From Caprimulgus europaeus (Eukaryota; Chordata; Aves; Caprimulgiformes; Caprimulgidae), in the NCBI GenBank assembly GCA_907165065.1, contig OU015524.1, forward strand, positions 992,001 through 1,056,000: 64,000 nt of DNA, given 5' to 3'. Shown in pieces: positions 33,601 to 45,257 of the stretch. The translations under genes were made by a program, and so were the position numbers. Position 1 is the stretch's first letter. Each line of letters starts with the position of its first letter. Under the pieces are notes generated by a model. That model was not told where the DNA came from. It saw only the letters and a list, made by a program, of their open reading frames with translations, and did no database searches.

Positions 33601-36600
33601 TAGTACAGGAAATGTCTGCTGGGACTACACTATCCAGAATCCTTAAACAAGCTGTGTAGTGTGTTGTCCCTGACAGTGAAAAGAACACATGGAAGCAGTG
33701 CTGCAGATCTGCCTCTTCTTCCTCAAGCCTTCTCTCTGGGTCTTTCTTTTATTCCAAAAATCTTACACTGGTATAACAAGTCTTAGAGAGGAACACTGAA
33801 TCTGTGGTATTTCTTTGGGTTGGAGCACCAAGTCTTTAACAAACCCAAACAATCTTTTGAGAGCCAGCAACTGGATCTGAGCAAACCACCTTTTGAGTAG
33901 GAAGCACCAGCTCCTACAAGAAGAAAGAAGAGTCTAAATCTGGGTTGTACAGGCAGTAGCAAACGTGTGATTCCTGTGTTCAGACTAGCCTGCCTTGGCC
34001 CCCCTGAGGAGCACAAATACTTCCCTGTTCCTGACATAAATCAGGGCATCTGAGTTACTCTGTGGCATATGTTTCACCTCAGCAACCCTTTCAGGCCTGC
34101 AAAAACCAGCAGATCAGAGCTTTCCAGGCAGCACCTCAGTTGCCTAAAGGGGAATTAAATGAAAATTTTCAGAAAGTGGCACAGGCCAACTGTAGAGAGA
34201 TAGATGGGTGGACATTGGAAGATGTCTTGCCAGCCATGCATTATTTCTTTGCCCAGTTTCAAGCTCCTTTCAGTCATGAGATCCATGACAAGACACTGAA
34301 AATTTCATACATTTTATTGTTAGTACAATTCTTCAGGGCCCTTACCCACGGTGTTAGAGACCAGAGAGAGCAAGACCCTGCCTTAGTCTCTTCTTTCAGA
34401 AATCTCCAGCTGCATGTCGAATAGACAAATTTAAACAGCCACAACAGTGGTAACAATGGGAGGGAAAGGAAAATAGGAGGGAAGGAAGAGGAGAGGAAAA
34501 GAGAAAAACAGTGCTGTTGTGGGGGAAAGCATCTACTCAAGGCAGAACGGGGAAGCAGCTATGGTGAGGGCAAGGTAAATGGGGAATACTCTGTCCAGCT
34601 CTATTAACCTTAATTTTAGTTCCCCTTTTCCATTTTTCAGCTTAAGTAAGCAAGCATATAGCCATGTTTATATAATAGCTGGAGTAATGAAGATGGAATA
34701 TACCAATTTGGGGCTAATTCTTGCCCTCAGGAGAGCACAGGGACTGCAGCTGTGGCCAACCCCTGCTGAAAAGGGAGAGTGAGGAGAACAGCTCCTTGTA
34801 TCCCACTTCCCATTACATCCTCACCAGGGACCACCATAGTCTAGCCCTTAAAAAAAAAATAGATGAGGTTAAATTTTTCCAGCAGGAGAGTTGCTTTAGC
34901 AGCTCTCAGCACTGGTTCAGTTGTGCCTCCACTCAGGCTAATGAAGTGGTTTCCTTGAGAACAGTTGGACCCGCTGCAAACTTTCCAAAAAGCCCATTTA
35001 TAGCCATTTTCAGTCATTGGGTTTTGAAGTTTTGGGACCATCTTTTGTTCTCTTCCTATTTGATATCTTCACCTTGCAGATGGTAACAGGCAGGGTTTTC
35101 CTCAGCCTTTATCACAGTGCCGTTATGTACTCAGGGCCATCATGTCCTTTGGTTAGAGAGCGTGGGAGAAGGGGGCACCATGGCACATTTGACCACATCC
35201 TCTGGAGCTGAGGGTGGGTCTGAGCTCATTATTTTCAGGGCTGGAAGAGAACAGGCAATGCTGCCTGAAGAGTGGGAAGATATGTGTGTGTGTGAGCGTG
35301 TGTTTGTGTGGTTATACCATCTGGGAAGAGCAGAGCCAGATATATTTCCCCTTGGCATTTTTTACGTGCAAGCGCAGTCTCATTTCTCTGCCTGAAGCCC
35401 TGCGTTTGCCTGAGGTTTGGTGTGCTGGGGACTGCATCTTGCTGCAGAAACCCTGCCCTCTTGAATTCCTGTTCTGCCATTCCCCAACTGGCGCCCTTTG
35501 CCTCTGTGGGCAGGGGGGAAGTTGCCCTTCCTCCGCGCTGCTTGTTGTTGTTACACTAGCTGTATGAGGTACCCTTTATTTATAATCTGAGCGTTAGGGA
35601 TGTTGGGCCAATCTGGTGCTTCCAGCTGGCTGAACACTTCCTAGCGCTTTGGATGCCAGATAGAACATAATTTATTGTGGAAAACAGTAGGGTAATACAC
35701 TTCTCGCTATCAAAGGTTAATGCAGAATATCAGCAGCTCTTCGGCAAGGGTACACGTATTGTTGGGTGCTCTGTGATTATGTGCCTCTCATTAAAACAGG
35801 AAAACAAACTGCTTTCCTTTTTAATGCTGCTGTTCTCTTTTCCCTCCTTCCCCTCCCTTATGTTAACTCCTTCATTGCATTTTGCAGTTTTCACACATTC
35901 CCTCCAGGAATAAAAAAGCAATTGTACTTTGTTGCTTTGGCATGAAACTGAGCAAACTAAGGGGGATTTTTTTTTTTTGCTTTGTTTTAACTGAAACATT
36001 CATTTCTGTGCCAAGACAGAGCGAAACTGCTGAGTTAGCCAAGGCTGTAAATTGAACTGGTCCTCTTACCTCTAGAAAATATTAAAGCATCCTTCTGCCA
36101 CTGAGCTGGCACTCGTTGCTGGATCAAGTGCTACTATTAACGGGAAATAGGGAAAGTACATTATCACTCCAGTGCTGTCATTACCAGAGGGTTTCACTGA
36201 GCTATAGCATTCAGGAAAGTGAGACTGCAAACACCAGAGAAAAATGGCACACTTAGAGCAGGGGAAAGAAAGCTTCAGACAAGAAATTTGGAGATAGATT
36301 AGGAGTTTGTAAAGATACCCAGGATAGGAAGCAAGTGGCTGCTTTGTTAAAAAGGGATGTGATAGGTAAATTTTCTTGTTATTCTTCAAATACAAATTTA
36401 GAAAGAAACTGGTGTAGACTTTTCTAATGGGCTTGTCTAATCAATTCTAGAAGATCAGAAACCTGTCAAGGCAAGATTGTGTCTGCCTGAAATCTACTGA
36501 GGTATGTTCTGCGCCCAGGAAAACCCCAAAGAGAGCTTTTTCTTACTATATTTATTTTATATTTTTTTGCTTCCCAATAGAGTAAGCTCCCTCTCAGGGA

Positions 36601-36956
36601 TTCTGCTGTTAAAGAGGGATTTTTTTAATCATCAGAAATACACAGTAAACCACGTGGATAGTTCAGTTAAGAATATAATGGAAATGGCTAGAATAATCAG
36701 CTAGTAAAGGTTGTGGTTATTTAAGTTGTTAACTTACCACTTACCCTGGGTGTTGCCAGGTCAGCAGGTGGGGAAGCTGTCTGCCTGCAAAGCCATGCTG
36801 AAGTCACTGACTGTTAGGGAAGGCTGAGGTGAACATTTTGTTATAGTTCACAGTCTGGGCTGCATCTGACTTCCGTTCTATGGGATAAAAAATGACAAAT
36901 AATACATAAATTCAGTTTGTTTTGGTTCTCCTTTTCAAAGTTTTTCAGAGACTTGA
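30641..36956. other. Intergenic, no gene seen
   Basis: Between the old CR1 relic and the MIR fragment. Several open frames of 100-135 codons (for example 32514-32921 and 34062-34424) lack any recognisable domain or splice partner. Includes the GT repeat at 35281. Confidence 0.65.
35281..35311. repeat. Interrupted GT dinucleotide repeat
   Basis: TATGTGTGTGTGTGAGCGTG followed by TGTTTGTGTGG. Confidence 0.8.
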
Positions 36957-37045
36957 AATAATCTTCCTGACACCCATGCAAGGTAAGCATAGCTATCGAG
37001 TTTTACAGATGTGGAAACTGAGGCACAGAGGGGTTAAATAGTGAC
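36957..37045 (+). mobile_element. MIR / CORE-SINE-type fragment
   Basis: Contains the well-known MIR 3' motif almost intact: TTTTACAGATGTGGAAACTG followed by AGGCACAGAGGGGTTAAATA, preceded by AATCTTCCTGACACCCATGC, matching the MIR AATCCTCACAACAACCCTATGAGG part. MIR-like copies are rare and old in bird genomes, so such preservation is notable. The CR1 fragment starts about 90 bp downstream. Confidence 0.78.
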
Positions 37046-37133
37046 ATTTGAAGATACAGGTGCCTAAAATGAGGCAACTCAAACCCATGGTCCAAACAGC
37101 AGAAATCCTAAACCCCTCATTTTACCAGAAAAC

Positions 37134-37427
37134 AAAGCTGGGGCGGGACTTTGGCCAAGGGCAGGGAGTGACAGGACAAGGGGTGATGGCTTGAAACTGG
37201 AAGACGGGAGATTGAGATGTGAGGAAGAAATTCTTTGGTGTGAGGGTGGTGAGACACTGGCCCAGGTTGGCCAGAGAAGCTGTGGCTGCTCCTCCCTGGA
37301 AGTGTTCAAGGCTTTGAGCAACCTGGTCTAGTGGAAGGTGTCCCTGCTGCTGGCAGGGGGGTTGGGACTGGAGGAGCTTTAAGCTCCCTTCCAGCCCAAA
37401 CCAGTCTGGAATGCTGTGACTCTGTAT
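37134..37427 (+). mobile_element. CR1 LINE, older 3' fragment with internal deletion
   Basis: Recognisable CR1 tail from AAGCTGGGGCGGGACTTTGG through GTGACAGGACAAGGGGTGAT, GAAGAAATTCTTTGGTGTGA and GAGCAACCTGGTCTAGTGGA to a degraded terminal repeat near CTGTGACTCTGTAT. The segment normally between TGTTCAAGG and CTTTGAGCAACCTGG is shortened. A different and more diverged subtype than the copy at 9427. It lies immediately after a MIR-like fragment. Confidence 0.92.
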
Positions 37428-39403
37428 CCCCGGGCCAGGCCCTGAATTGGCATCCTGAAACTGGAGGGCTGCAGACCAAGTGTGTCCCAAGTATGGTTCC
37501 CCAGCTGATGGTCACCCCACTAGACCAGAGTCCTCCTGAATGATTGCCAGGACCTGCATGTTGCATGTAGGCCTGTTTAGAATTTGGGAATCTTGCCTTT
37601 CACTGATTTTTGCTCCCAACTTACCTACTCTTAGTCAGGTCCCTTAACTCTACACTTGCTTTTTCTTTGGGTGAAGGTCCTACAATCATGATGGAGTTCA
37701 TAAGAGTCTCTATTGGGACATAAAATACAATTTTGGTTTTGTTTCCTGGGATTCCCTCCGAGAATTAGTCATCAAGCCGCGTATTTGCTTTGCTCAGCAC
37801 TATTCTAGTAGAAATATTTCTTGTTTATTTAGTCTTACACAGGGGTCTGACATTCCCTTGCTACCACAACAAAGCCGACTGAGAGCTTGGAGTGCCCAGG
37901 GAAGCCAAGATGATGGCAGAGAAGTTAAAAAATGAGCACTGATCTTAACTGTGTGTGTTTTGGGGCTCTGGTCAGGGCACCAGCCAGCTTGGTTTTTCAG
38001 CACGTCCCGAGCTCTGACACTGTGTCGAGCTATGGTTGTTGTGGGTGTCTGAAAGGCAGCAGCCCCCGCAGGTCACAACAAACATCCCCATCCTGGGGCT
38101 CCAAGGAGCAGATGTACCTTGGAAACAGTGGTTATTTTGAGTGAGCACTTATTAGTTTGACTAACACAATCTCTGTCAATTCATAGTATCAGTAGGTTAA
38201 ACAATATTGAGCTGCTCTTTCACAATCCTTAGAAAATAATCTATTTCCCGAGTTCCAGCAGAAAGGAATATTCCCCCCGCCTCCCCACGTTGTTTTCAAA
38301 GAGGTTTCAGAAATCATTCAGATAATTAGACTTTAGTGCTGTGAAATTTTATCAAAGGGCACTCTTTCCCTGGACTCGGATATGAACCTATTTTGCCAAT
38401 CAGATAAAACTTCCCAAGCCTTTTCCTAGCAGCATCAGTGGTTAACTTGATCTTATTGCACTGTAAAGGATTTTGTGCTACAAATCATTTTTCATAGAAT
38501 CTCTTTGTTATGTTGGGTGAACTCTGGACAGAGTATTTGTAAGAACATTTCCAGGAACATTAACAGCACAGTGTAGTCTCCAGTGAAATGAAAATGACTT
38601 TAAAAGGCTTTCCTTTAGATTAATAAAAGAGAGAATGTATAATGAAAAGGGCTGATAGGGAAATTTTTAAGTGTATTAATAGGCAGAGGAAATACCTATT
38701 AAGCAGAGTAATGTCTGTATACCAGCCCCCCGTCCATTTTAAATTGTATATATTATTTTAGCTGTTGGGACTCCTTCCTTTCACCTTGTGAAAGCTGACA
38801 ATTTCTACTTAACAGCCTGGAGCTAAATACTGCAGTGCCTCAAAATGGAAGATGAAACAGGCCAACAGGTTTTCTTTGTCTTTTGAAAAAAATGGAGTGT
38901 CATTTCTTCTCCCTCCCCCTCGTGTGTTCCTCCCCCCAGTACACCCCTACTAGTATTAGCAGCTTTTCCTCCAAAAAAGCACTAGATGGTGCCCCTTTTC
39001 TTTGAGTGTGGCAGAGCTGGATTTCCCAAGAGAGGTGCTACTGCCCTGCCGTGAAGATCATCAGGCACAAAAATTTACTGTAGAGTCTCCTTGTCCCTTA
39101 GTATAATTAGGAGCCCAAGATAAGTCTCTTCTACTTCTTCCACGTCTTCAAACCTGAACTAGATCCATCTTTAGGAGACTGTCTTCTTAAGGATGGAGAG
39201 TGAGTCCTGACTTCAAAGAGTCATGAGCAGTGAAATAATGTTTTTAAAAGTTATTTCAAACCAAAAAGGAGAAAAAGCAGGGTGTGTATCTCCCTCCCTG
39301 ATGCTGCTGCATCAAAAAACATTGCCGGTGTTCTTTGCTGAAAAGAAAACTTTTCACATAAAGGATCTTTTTTATTAGATGTCAGCTGGGCAATCTGATT
39401 GAT

Positions 39404-39461
39404 ATTAATTTGTTAATTGTATTATGACCCTTGTTAATTTGTTAATTTTATTATGACCCTT
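39404..39461. repeat. 29-bp tandem duplication with GTTAAT and TATTATGACC motifs
   Basis: Two adjacent 29-bp units, 39404-39432 and 39433-39461, agree at about 27 positions. Each contains TTAATTTGTTAATT and TTATGACCCTT. They lie inside a long AT-rich block that has the look of conserved non-coding DNA. Confidence 0.8.
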
Positions 39462-40130
39462 GGCCTTTAGCTGACCAAGCAGCCTTTTGTAAGCAGAATT
39501 TCTATCTTTATCTTTTGAAATAAAATGCCAAACAGGGAATATGGCCTAGCCATGTATTCTGCATGTTCTGTCAACTTACACTGTATCTTTATGAAAAAAA
39601 ATCTTACTAAACATGATTAGCAGGCTGTTACCTGGCCTTTGAGACTGGAATGAGTAGTCGGTTTAAAGGATATTACCAATCTGCATCTGTGTTTCTTTCT
39701 GCATTGGAATAAGTTTACCTGGTACTTGTCATCTTTGTGGTTAGATGGTTGATATATTCTAGTCCCTTAACAGAAGAAACAGATAATGTGACATTGAAAC
39801 AAATTCAAAATCAACAACAAATAAAATGTCTGCCTGCTAGGAATGAAAGTTGAGGCAGATATCAAAGCCCTCGTTGTGAAACCCCTAAAATTTAACTGAA
39901 AAAGCCACTTCCTTTAATTTGTTTATTTATGCATTTGAAATGGCACAAAAATAAACATTCTTTGAAGTGACCCAAGATAAATTAGTCCAGGTTTGTCATT
40001 TCTTACTATTTTTGTAAATGGTCCTTAGAAAATTAGGTCTGTTGGCATCTGGGAACAAAAATTCAACTGGGAAAAGAAGCTTTAATATGAAACAGAAAGA
40101 ATTATTCCCATGCTCTGGCTGCCCTGTCAT

Positions 40131-40142
40131 ATGTCATGACAT
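40131..40142. promoter_or_regulatory. ATGTCATGACAT palindrome (back-to-back TGTCA/TGACA half-sites)
   Basis: A perfect 12-bp palindrome of two TALE-homeodomain-like half-sites. Further TGTCA and TGGCA/TTGAC copies lie within 25 bp. Function is inference from motifs. Confidence 0.35.
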
Positions 40143-42181
40143 GTGGCAGGTTGACTGCTCATTAATTCTATTTATATCAGTATGATAATACACCCCACTG
40201 AGTACACATGTGTTAAAATATTCATAAATTATGTTTAGTGCACGCAGATATACATTACATGCCAAAAGAAGACTATTATTTAAAGACAAAACTAGTAAAC
40301 AGTCAGACACGGAAAAGTCTTTTTAATGTTGGTCCAGTACATTGTGTATCATCAAACTCCCATTTAATTGCCCTTCCTTACAGACTCTGTCTCCAGCAAT
40401 GCAATATCCAGTGCACCTTTGTATTTTTTAACAACTCGCAAAAGGAGCAGCTTTTACTGAAAGTAATTGGAATTTCAGCAATTACTGTAAATGTCATATT
40501 ATCTCAAAGCAATAACTATAACAATTTGAAATATTAAAAATGAAGGTTTACTTTGACCTTCACATATTTTAAGGTACTTTTACACAGCTGAAAGCTCTAC
40601 TCTAAATATTAAAAAATTCAAATGGAAACTATTTTTGGAGACAAATGCAGTTTAGCTCCTAAAACAGTTAATCTTAGTTAATAGTAACTTTTAAGAAAAA
40701 AAGAGCCAAAAATAGTTAATCCTACATTGCTCAGGATATTTTATGTTACATATATATATATTTCTTAAACTTTCAAAATGCCTTTTAAAGCAGCAAAATT
40801 AAAAATAATTTTACTGGTAGTTAATTTTGTATAGAATGTGAAAGTAATCTCAGAATATTAAAATGGATATATCTGCTACTTGAAATCTGTTTGTTCAGAA
40901 TCAAAATGCTCTTCTGCATGCAGTCAGTTTTGAGTTGCTCCTAGCATTGTGCTAGAATTACTAGAATATTTAGACATGTGCTTTGTATCTAACAGGAAGC
41001 CATTAGGAATTGTGTTGAATTCCTTAATATAAATATTCCTTAAAAATGATGTTTTAAATTTAAAAATGCATTTCAGAACTTTGGGAATTATCACAAATTA
41101 CCGTGGACTAACGGCACAGGTGTAAAATCCCTGCGAGGTTCGAAATTGCTGCCAGGTTTGCTAAGGCACACATTTACTGCAGTTACCGTGATAGCAGTTA
41201 ACCTCGTCAGTAAATACAAACCAGGCTGGTTGTGATACCCTGGTAGTGCTCCACATTTGGAGCATAATTTCAAAACTTTCTAAAACACCCAGTGCTGTAA
41301 TGGGGGCAGCGAGGAGGGAGGGGGTTGTTTCACAGGGAGATGGTGCAGAAGCTGGATGATGAGAGCCGGGGTTCGTGTGCGTCGCGAAGGGCAGGCGGTT
41401 ACCCTGGTTCTGCTCAGGTTTAAGGGCTCTGAGCAGGGGCAGGGTGGAGGGGCTGGCTGCAGAGCACACAGCCTTTCTGATCACAAAACCATGCTAATGG
41501 TTCTAGCAGCAGCCAGGCACGCTGACTGCTGAGGAAGGACGCAGAGGGGGCACGGGAGCGCGGCGCTACGTCTCTCCAGCACATGGTGTGGGAATGGTGG
41601 CTTGCCCAGGTGTTTGTGGGCAGTAATGTCACCCCTTGATTCCAGCCCTGCTGTCAGACGTGCCAGCCGAGGTGAGCGCTGCCCAGCCGGGCAGTCGAGT
41701 GCCTCGATTGTACCCATCACTGAAATGGTCAGAGGGGCTGGGAATTTTCTCTTTCTTTGATTGAAAAGGCTGGTTTGAGGAAACTGAAGCTTTTTTTGCA
41801 GGCAGGTATCAATTTCAAAGCAACTTTCATCAGCAGAGATTTGTCAGCCATGGGATGGGATTTCTGGTCGAGCCCAGAAGGAGATGGCAGGGTTGGAGTA
41901 TCAGGTAGCGCACGGTCGCGGCACTCACCTGGAATGTGGAAAATCAAGGTTTGGGCCTAGGGACTTGGACGTGAGATTTACAGAGCGAGTGCCCTGAACA
42001 CCAGGCTGTGGAGTTGTTTGCTTGCTGTGCATTTAACTCTTTGTGCCAAGTGGAGCCGTGCTAGCAGGACATCTTGAGCTGTCATGTGCCAGGCTAGCCT
42101 GAGACCCGGTGGCTCATGGAAAGTGGGAGAGGGCGGCAAAGCAGGCAGCACTGGGTGCTCTGCCCACCCAGCTTTTCAAGC

Positions 42182-42198
42182 CTGTCTGTCTGTCTCTC
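42182..42198. repeat. CTGT tetranucleotide repeat
   Basis: About four CTGT units followed by CTCTCATTCTCATC. Confidence 0.75.
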
Positions 42199-45100
42199 AT
42201 TCTCATCTATAAAATTCCAAACCTCTTAGTCCCAGGGAGGAATGGGAACATTTCTAAAATCTCATAAAAGCTTTGCAAAATGTGAAACCTGCTTCTCCCA
42301 TCCCACTGCTGTCTTCTTTGCCATAGAGACAAATCACAGAAATCCAGTGGATTCCTGGGAGCAAACTGTGACTCGTGTAATACAGTTTGTCAGTTGCTAG
42401 AGAATTTACTGGATGTGAGGTTCATTGTAAGTAAAAAAAAATAAATGTGGTCTTTTAATAAGACAGCTTTTAAAAATACAACGCTTTCTGAATTTTAAGA
42501 AACTTTGTAATAACATAAACAAGGCTTTTAATCTTGGCAGTAGTAACAGCAAATTATATACACCATCTAATTTTATCAGATTATAGCAGTTGTAGTTTTT
42601 ATCTTCAAAACAGGTTGTGAGTGCTAGAGGGGAGTAACTCTTCATAGCAAAAGCTAAAGTTAATTTTGCATTGTCTTATGTTGCTGGCAAAGCAGCCTGT
42701 TTTGTTTGGGGTTTTTTTAGTTCATCTCTTTTTTCTGGTGTTTTTTTTTTCCTAAAAAAAGGAATCATTTCACCCAGCAGTTTATTTAAATACAAAAAAA
42801 TGGCGTTAAAAAGATCTCTCATTATAAGCTTTCTGAAAGTTTGCTATGCACTTTCATGTAAAACTTGGCCTCAGTACAGAGCTGCTGTACAATCATTTTC
42901 ATCTGAGATTTGAACATATTGGAAGAACTAGAGCAGTTCTTTCTTCTATCCTGTCATTTTTTTCCCTTGGAAATGATGAGCATATGGCAACCACCCTCAC
43001 TGGATTCTCAAACAACAGGAGGGACCTTATTTCGATTCCTACATCCTGTCATCAGTGAATCCCATGATATTTTGTTCTTGCAAGGCTAAAGATGTGATTC
43101 GCATTTGCCATAAGGACAGAGCTTAATGTGATGCCATTTTACCACAGGAGCCCTCAATCAGTTAATTAAACATGATATAAATCACTGCATGTATTTGTAA
43201 AGTAAGATTAATATGGCAAAGTCAAAGTAATGAGGAATCCTCACCATTGTCTGAGTGTGAATCAGGGATACGAAGATTACCCTTTTAGAAACTGGATATC
43301 TTTGAGTGGGTTTTGTTGGCTTAATCCCTCAGACTGCTTTGTGCAACTTGAAACCCAGAGCTGTCATCTTTAGCCAAAATTTCAGCCATAACTTCCTCAG
43401 CTTTCACCCGATCATTTAAATCAGCATTCATAATACTTAGAAAGATCAAGCCTTTCAGCATACCACAGGGCTTCTTCATTCCACCTGGGACATTGGCAAC
43501 ATGTTTAATAAATATTTCATTTCATTTCATTGTGGAGATTCTGCTTTTGGGGTTTTTTTTGGTTTGTTTTTTTTTTCTGGGGGATTTACAGGGTACCCAC
43601 AGCAGCACATTCCGGCACTGCGGTCACTTAGGTTTACAGCCTCAATAAAAGGGTTTCTTAATTTTTTTTTTTCTTTCTTGAAGTGCTGTGGAGCCTTGTT
43701 AAACTAGAACAATTACAGACACACAAGATAGGTGCTCTGGAGAGATCAAAGCCCCCCTGAAGACAGCTCTGTAGGATTCTGGAGCTCCCTTTGAAAAGCA
43801 CTCAGTTTACAAAGTAGAGATGTATAAAACCACACACGAAACCCCCGCGTTCAAATAACGCTGAGGGCCTGGTGTTAGTTCGTGTGGAATCTGCCTTAGC
43901 CAGTCTCTTCTCACATCAAGCTTTGAACCCCTCTGAAGGAAGTCTCCTGGTGTACCAGCATGCTGTGGCCCTGTGTGCGTCCCGTGACGTGGTGTCTTGT
44001 GTGGAAACCTATCCTTTTGTTACAGGGCACCAGGCCTGTACTTTGCTATTCTAAAGCACCAGATGGATGCTAGGTGTGGTAGGCAGTCCTGACCCTGCTG
44101 TATTTCAGTTAGGAGTGTGTATGAGAGGAAAGGAAAAGGGATGAAGTGATGCTGTCCTCGTTCTTGAACTGAATCCTGAGCTCATCAGGGTAGTGGAGAC
44201 AGGGATCAGGATAGAGGCAGATCCAGTGAAAGGAGAAGGTGCTGCAGCACCTTCCTCCTCACACAGAGCCCTATGCTGGAGACCTGAAGAGTCCTGCAGA
44301 AGCATTATGCCATCAAAGGAGCTAGCAAGAGGATAAGATAGTCAGAAGTCTTAAGTGCTTTCCAGAATCCATAGACTTTACTCAGAAGATACCTCCATCA
44401 GCTTGAGATGGGTATTGGTAGCTCTGCTATGAATGAGCAGCACAAGGGGTACTGGTTTAAAGTGCTGGTGGGTGCTGCTGGATGTCAAAGATCACGAGCA
44501 GAGTGCAGTACAGCAGCTAAAGGCCGAAGTGGACAGGGGCGTGCTGGAGGCTGGTCCCTTTTCCTCACGTCACCTGCAGGCAGTTGTCCAAGCAGGCTAA
44601 GCAGGGAGTGCCACACGCTCCCAGACCATCTGCTGTGCACCCATGGCGTTTGTGAACCTCCAGAAGTGGGTATTTGTGCACAGGGCCCTTTCAGATTGCT
44701 GTTCTCTGTGCTGGTGCCCCTGCTTACTCCTGGTTGATACAGTGCTTAAGGGCTTGGCTCTGTGAGCCCAAAGTCAGCAGCTTAAGAGCATACAGAGCTG
44801 AGCCCTAAGGTCAGGGGCTTCTGTGGCTGTTAGGGAGACTCCCCGGCTGACCTTTCTGTCTGTCCTGGTGGCCTTCACAGAACTGGTAGATCCTGTGCAG
44901 CTGGAAGCACTGTCATTGCTGCTGGAGTTTTGAAAGGTCTTGTGTTTGCAAATGCGTGAATGATGAAAGTAAAAAGGGTAACAGGAGAATCCCTCTTGTA
45001 TTCATAACTTTTCTAAGCTGCAGGTGCATAAACATCAACATTTGAGATGTGCTGATCTTCTTTCTGTGCTCTGCAGAAAGTTAAAACAGCCAGAACCTGA

Positions 45101-45230
45101 AATGGAGGTGAAAAACTGTATTATGGTGTTGAAACTGTTTTTCTCTTATTCATGTTCTTTTTAAATTTGCAAATTCAGAAGATTTGCTCTCAGTGAAACA
45201 TTTAATAAACATCATTGTGATACTGATTTG

Positions 45231-45257
45231 TGCGTAGTTTTAGCCTAAAACTATGCA
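45231..45257. repeat. Near-perfect 27-bp palindrome
   Basis: TGCGTAGTTTTAG, one base, CTAAAACTATGCA: 12 of 13 positions pair. The arms are almost contiguous, so this may be a dimer binding site or a small cruciform. Confidence 0.7.

Noticed and set aside
32514-34424. Open frames of 120-135 codons (32514-32921, 34062-34424)
   Set aside because: No conserved motif, no splice support and no neighbouring exons.
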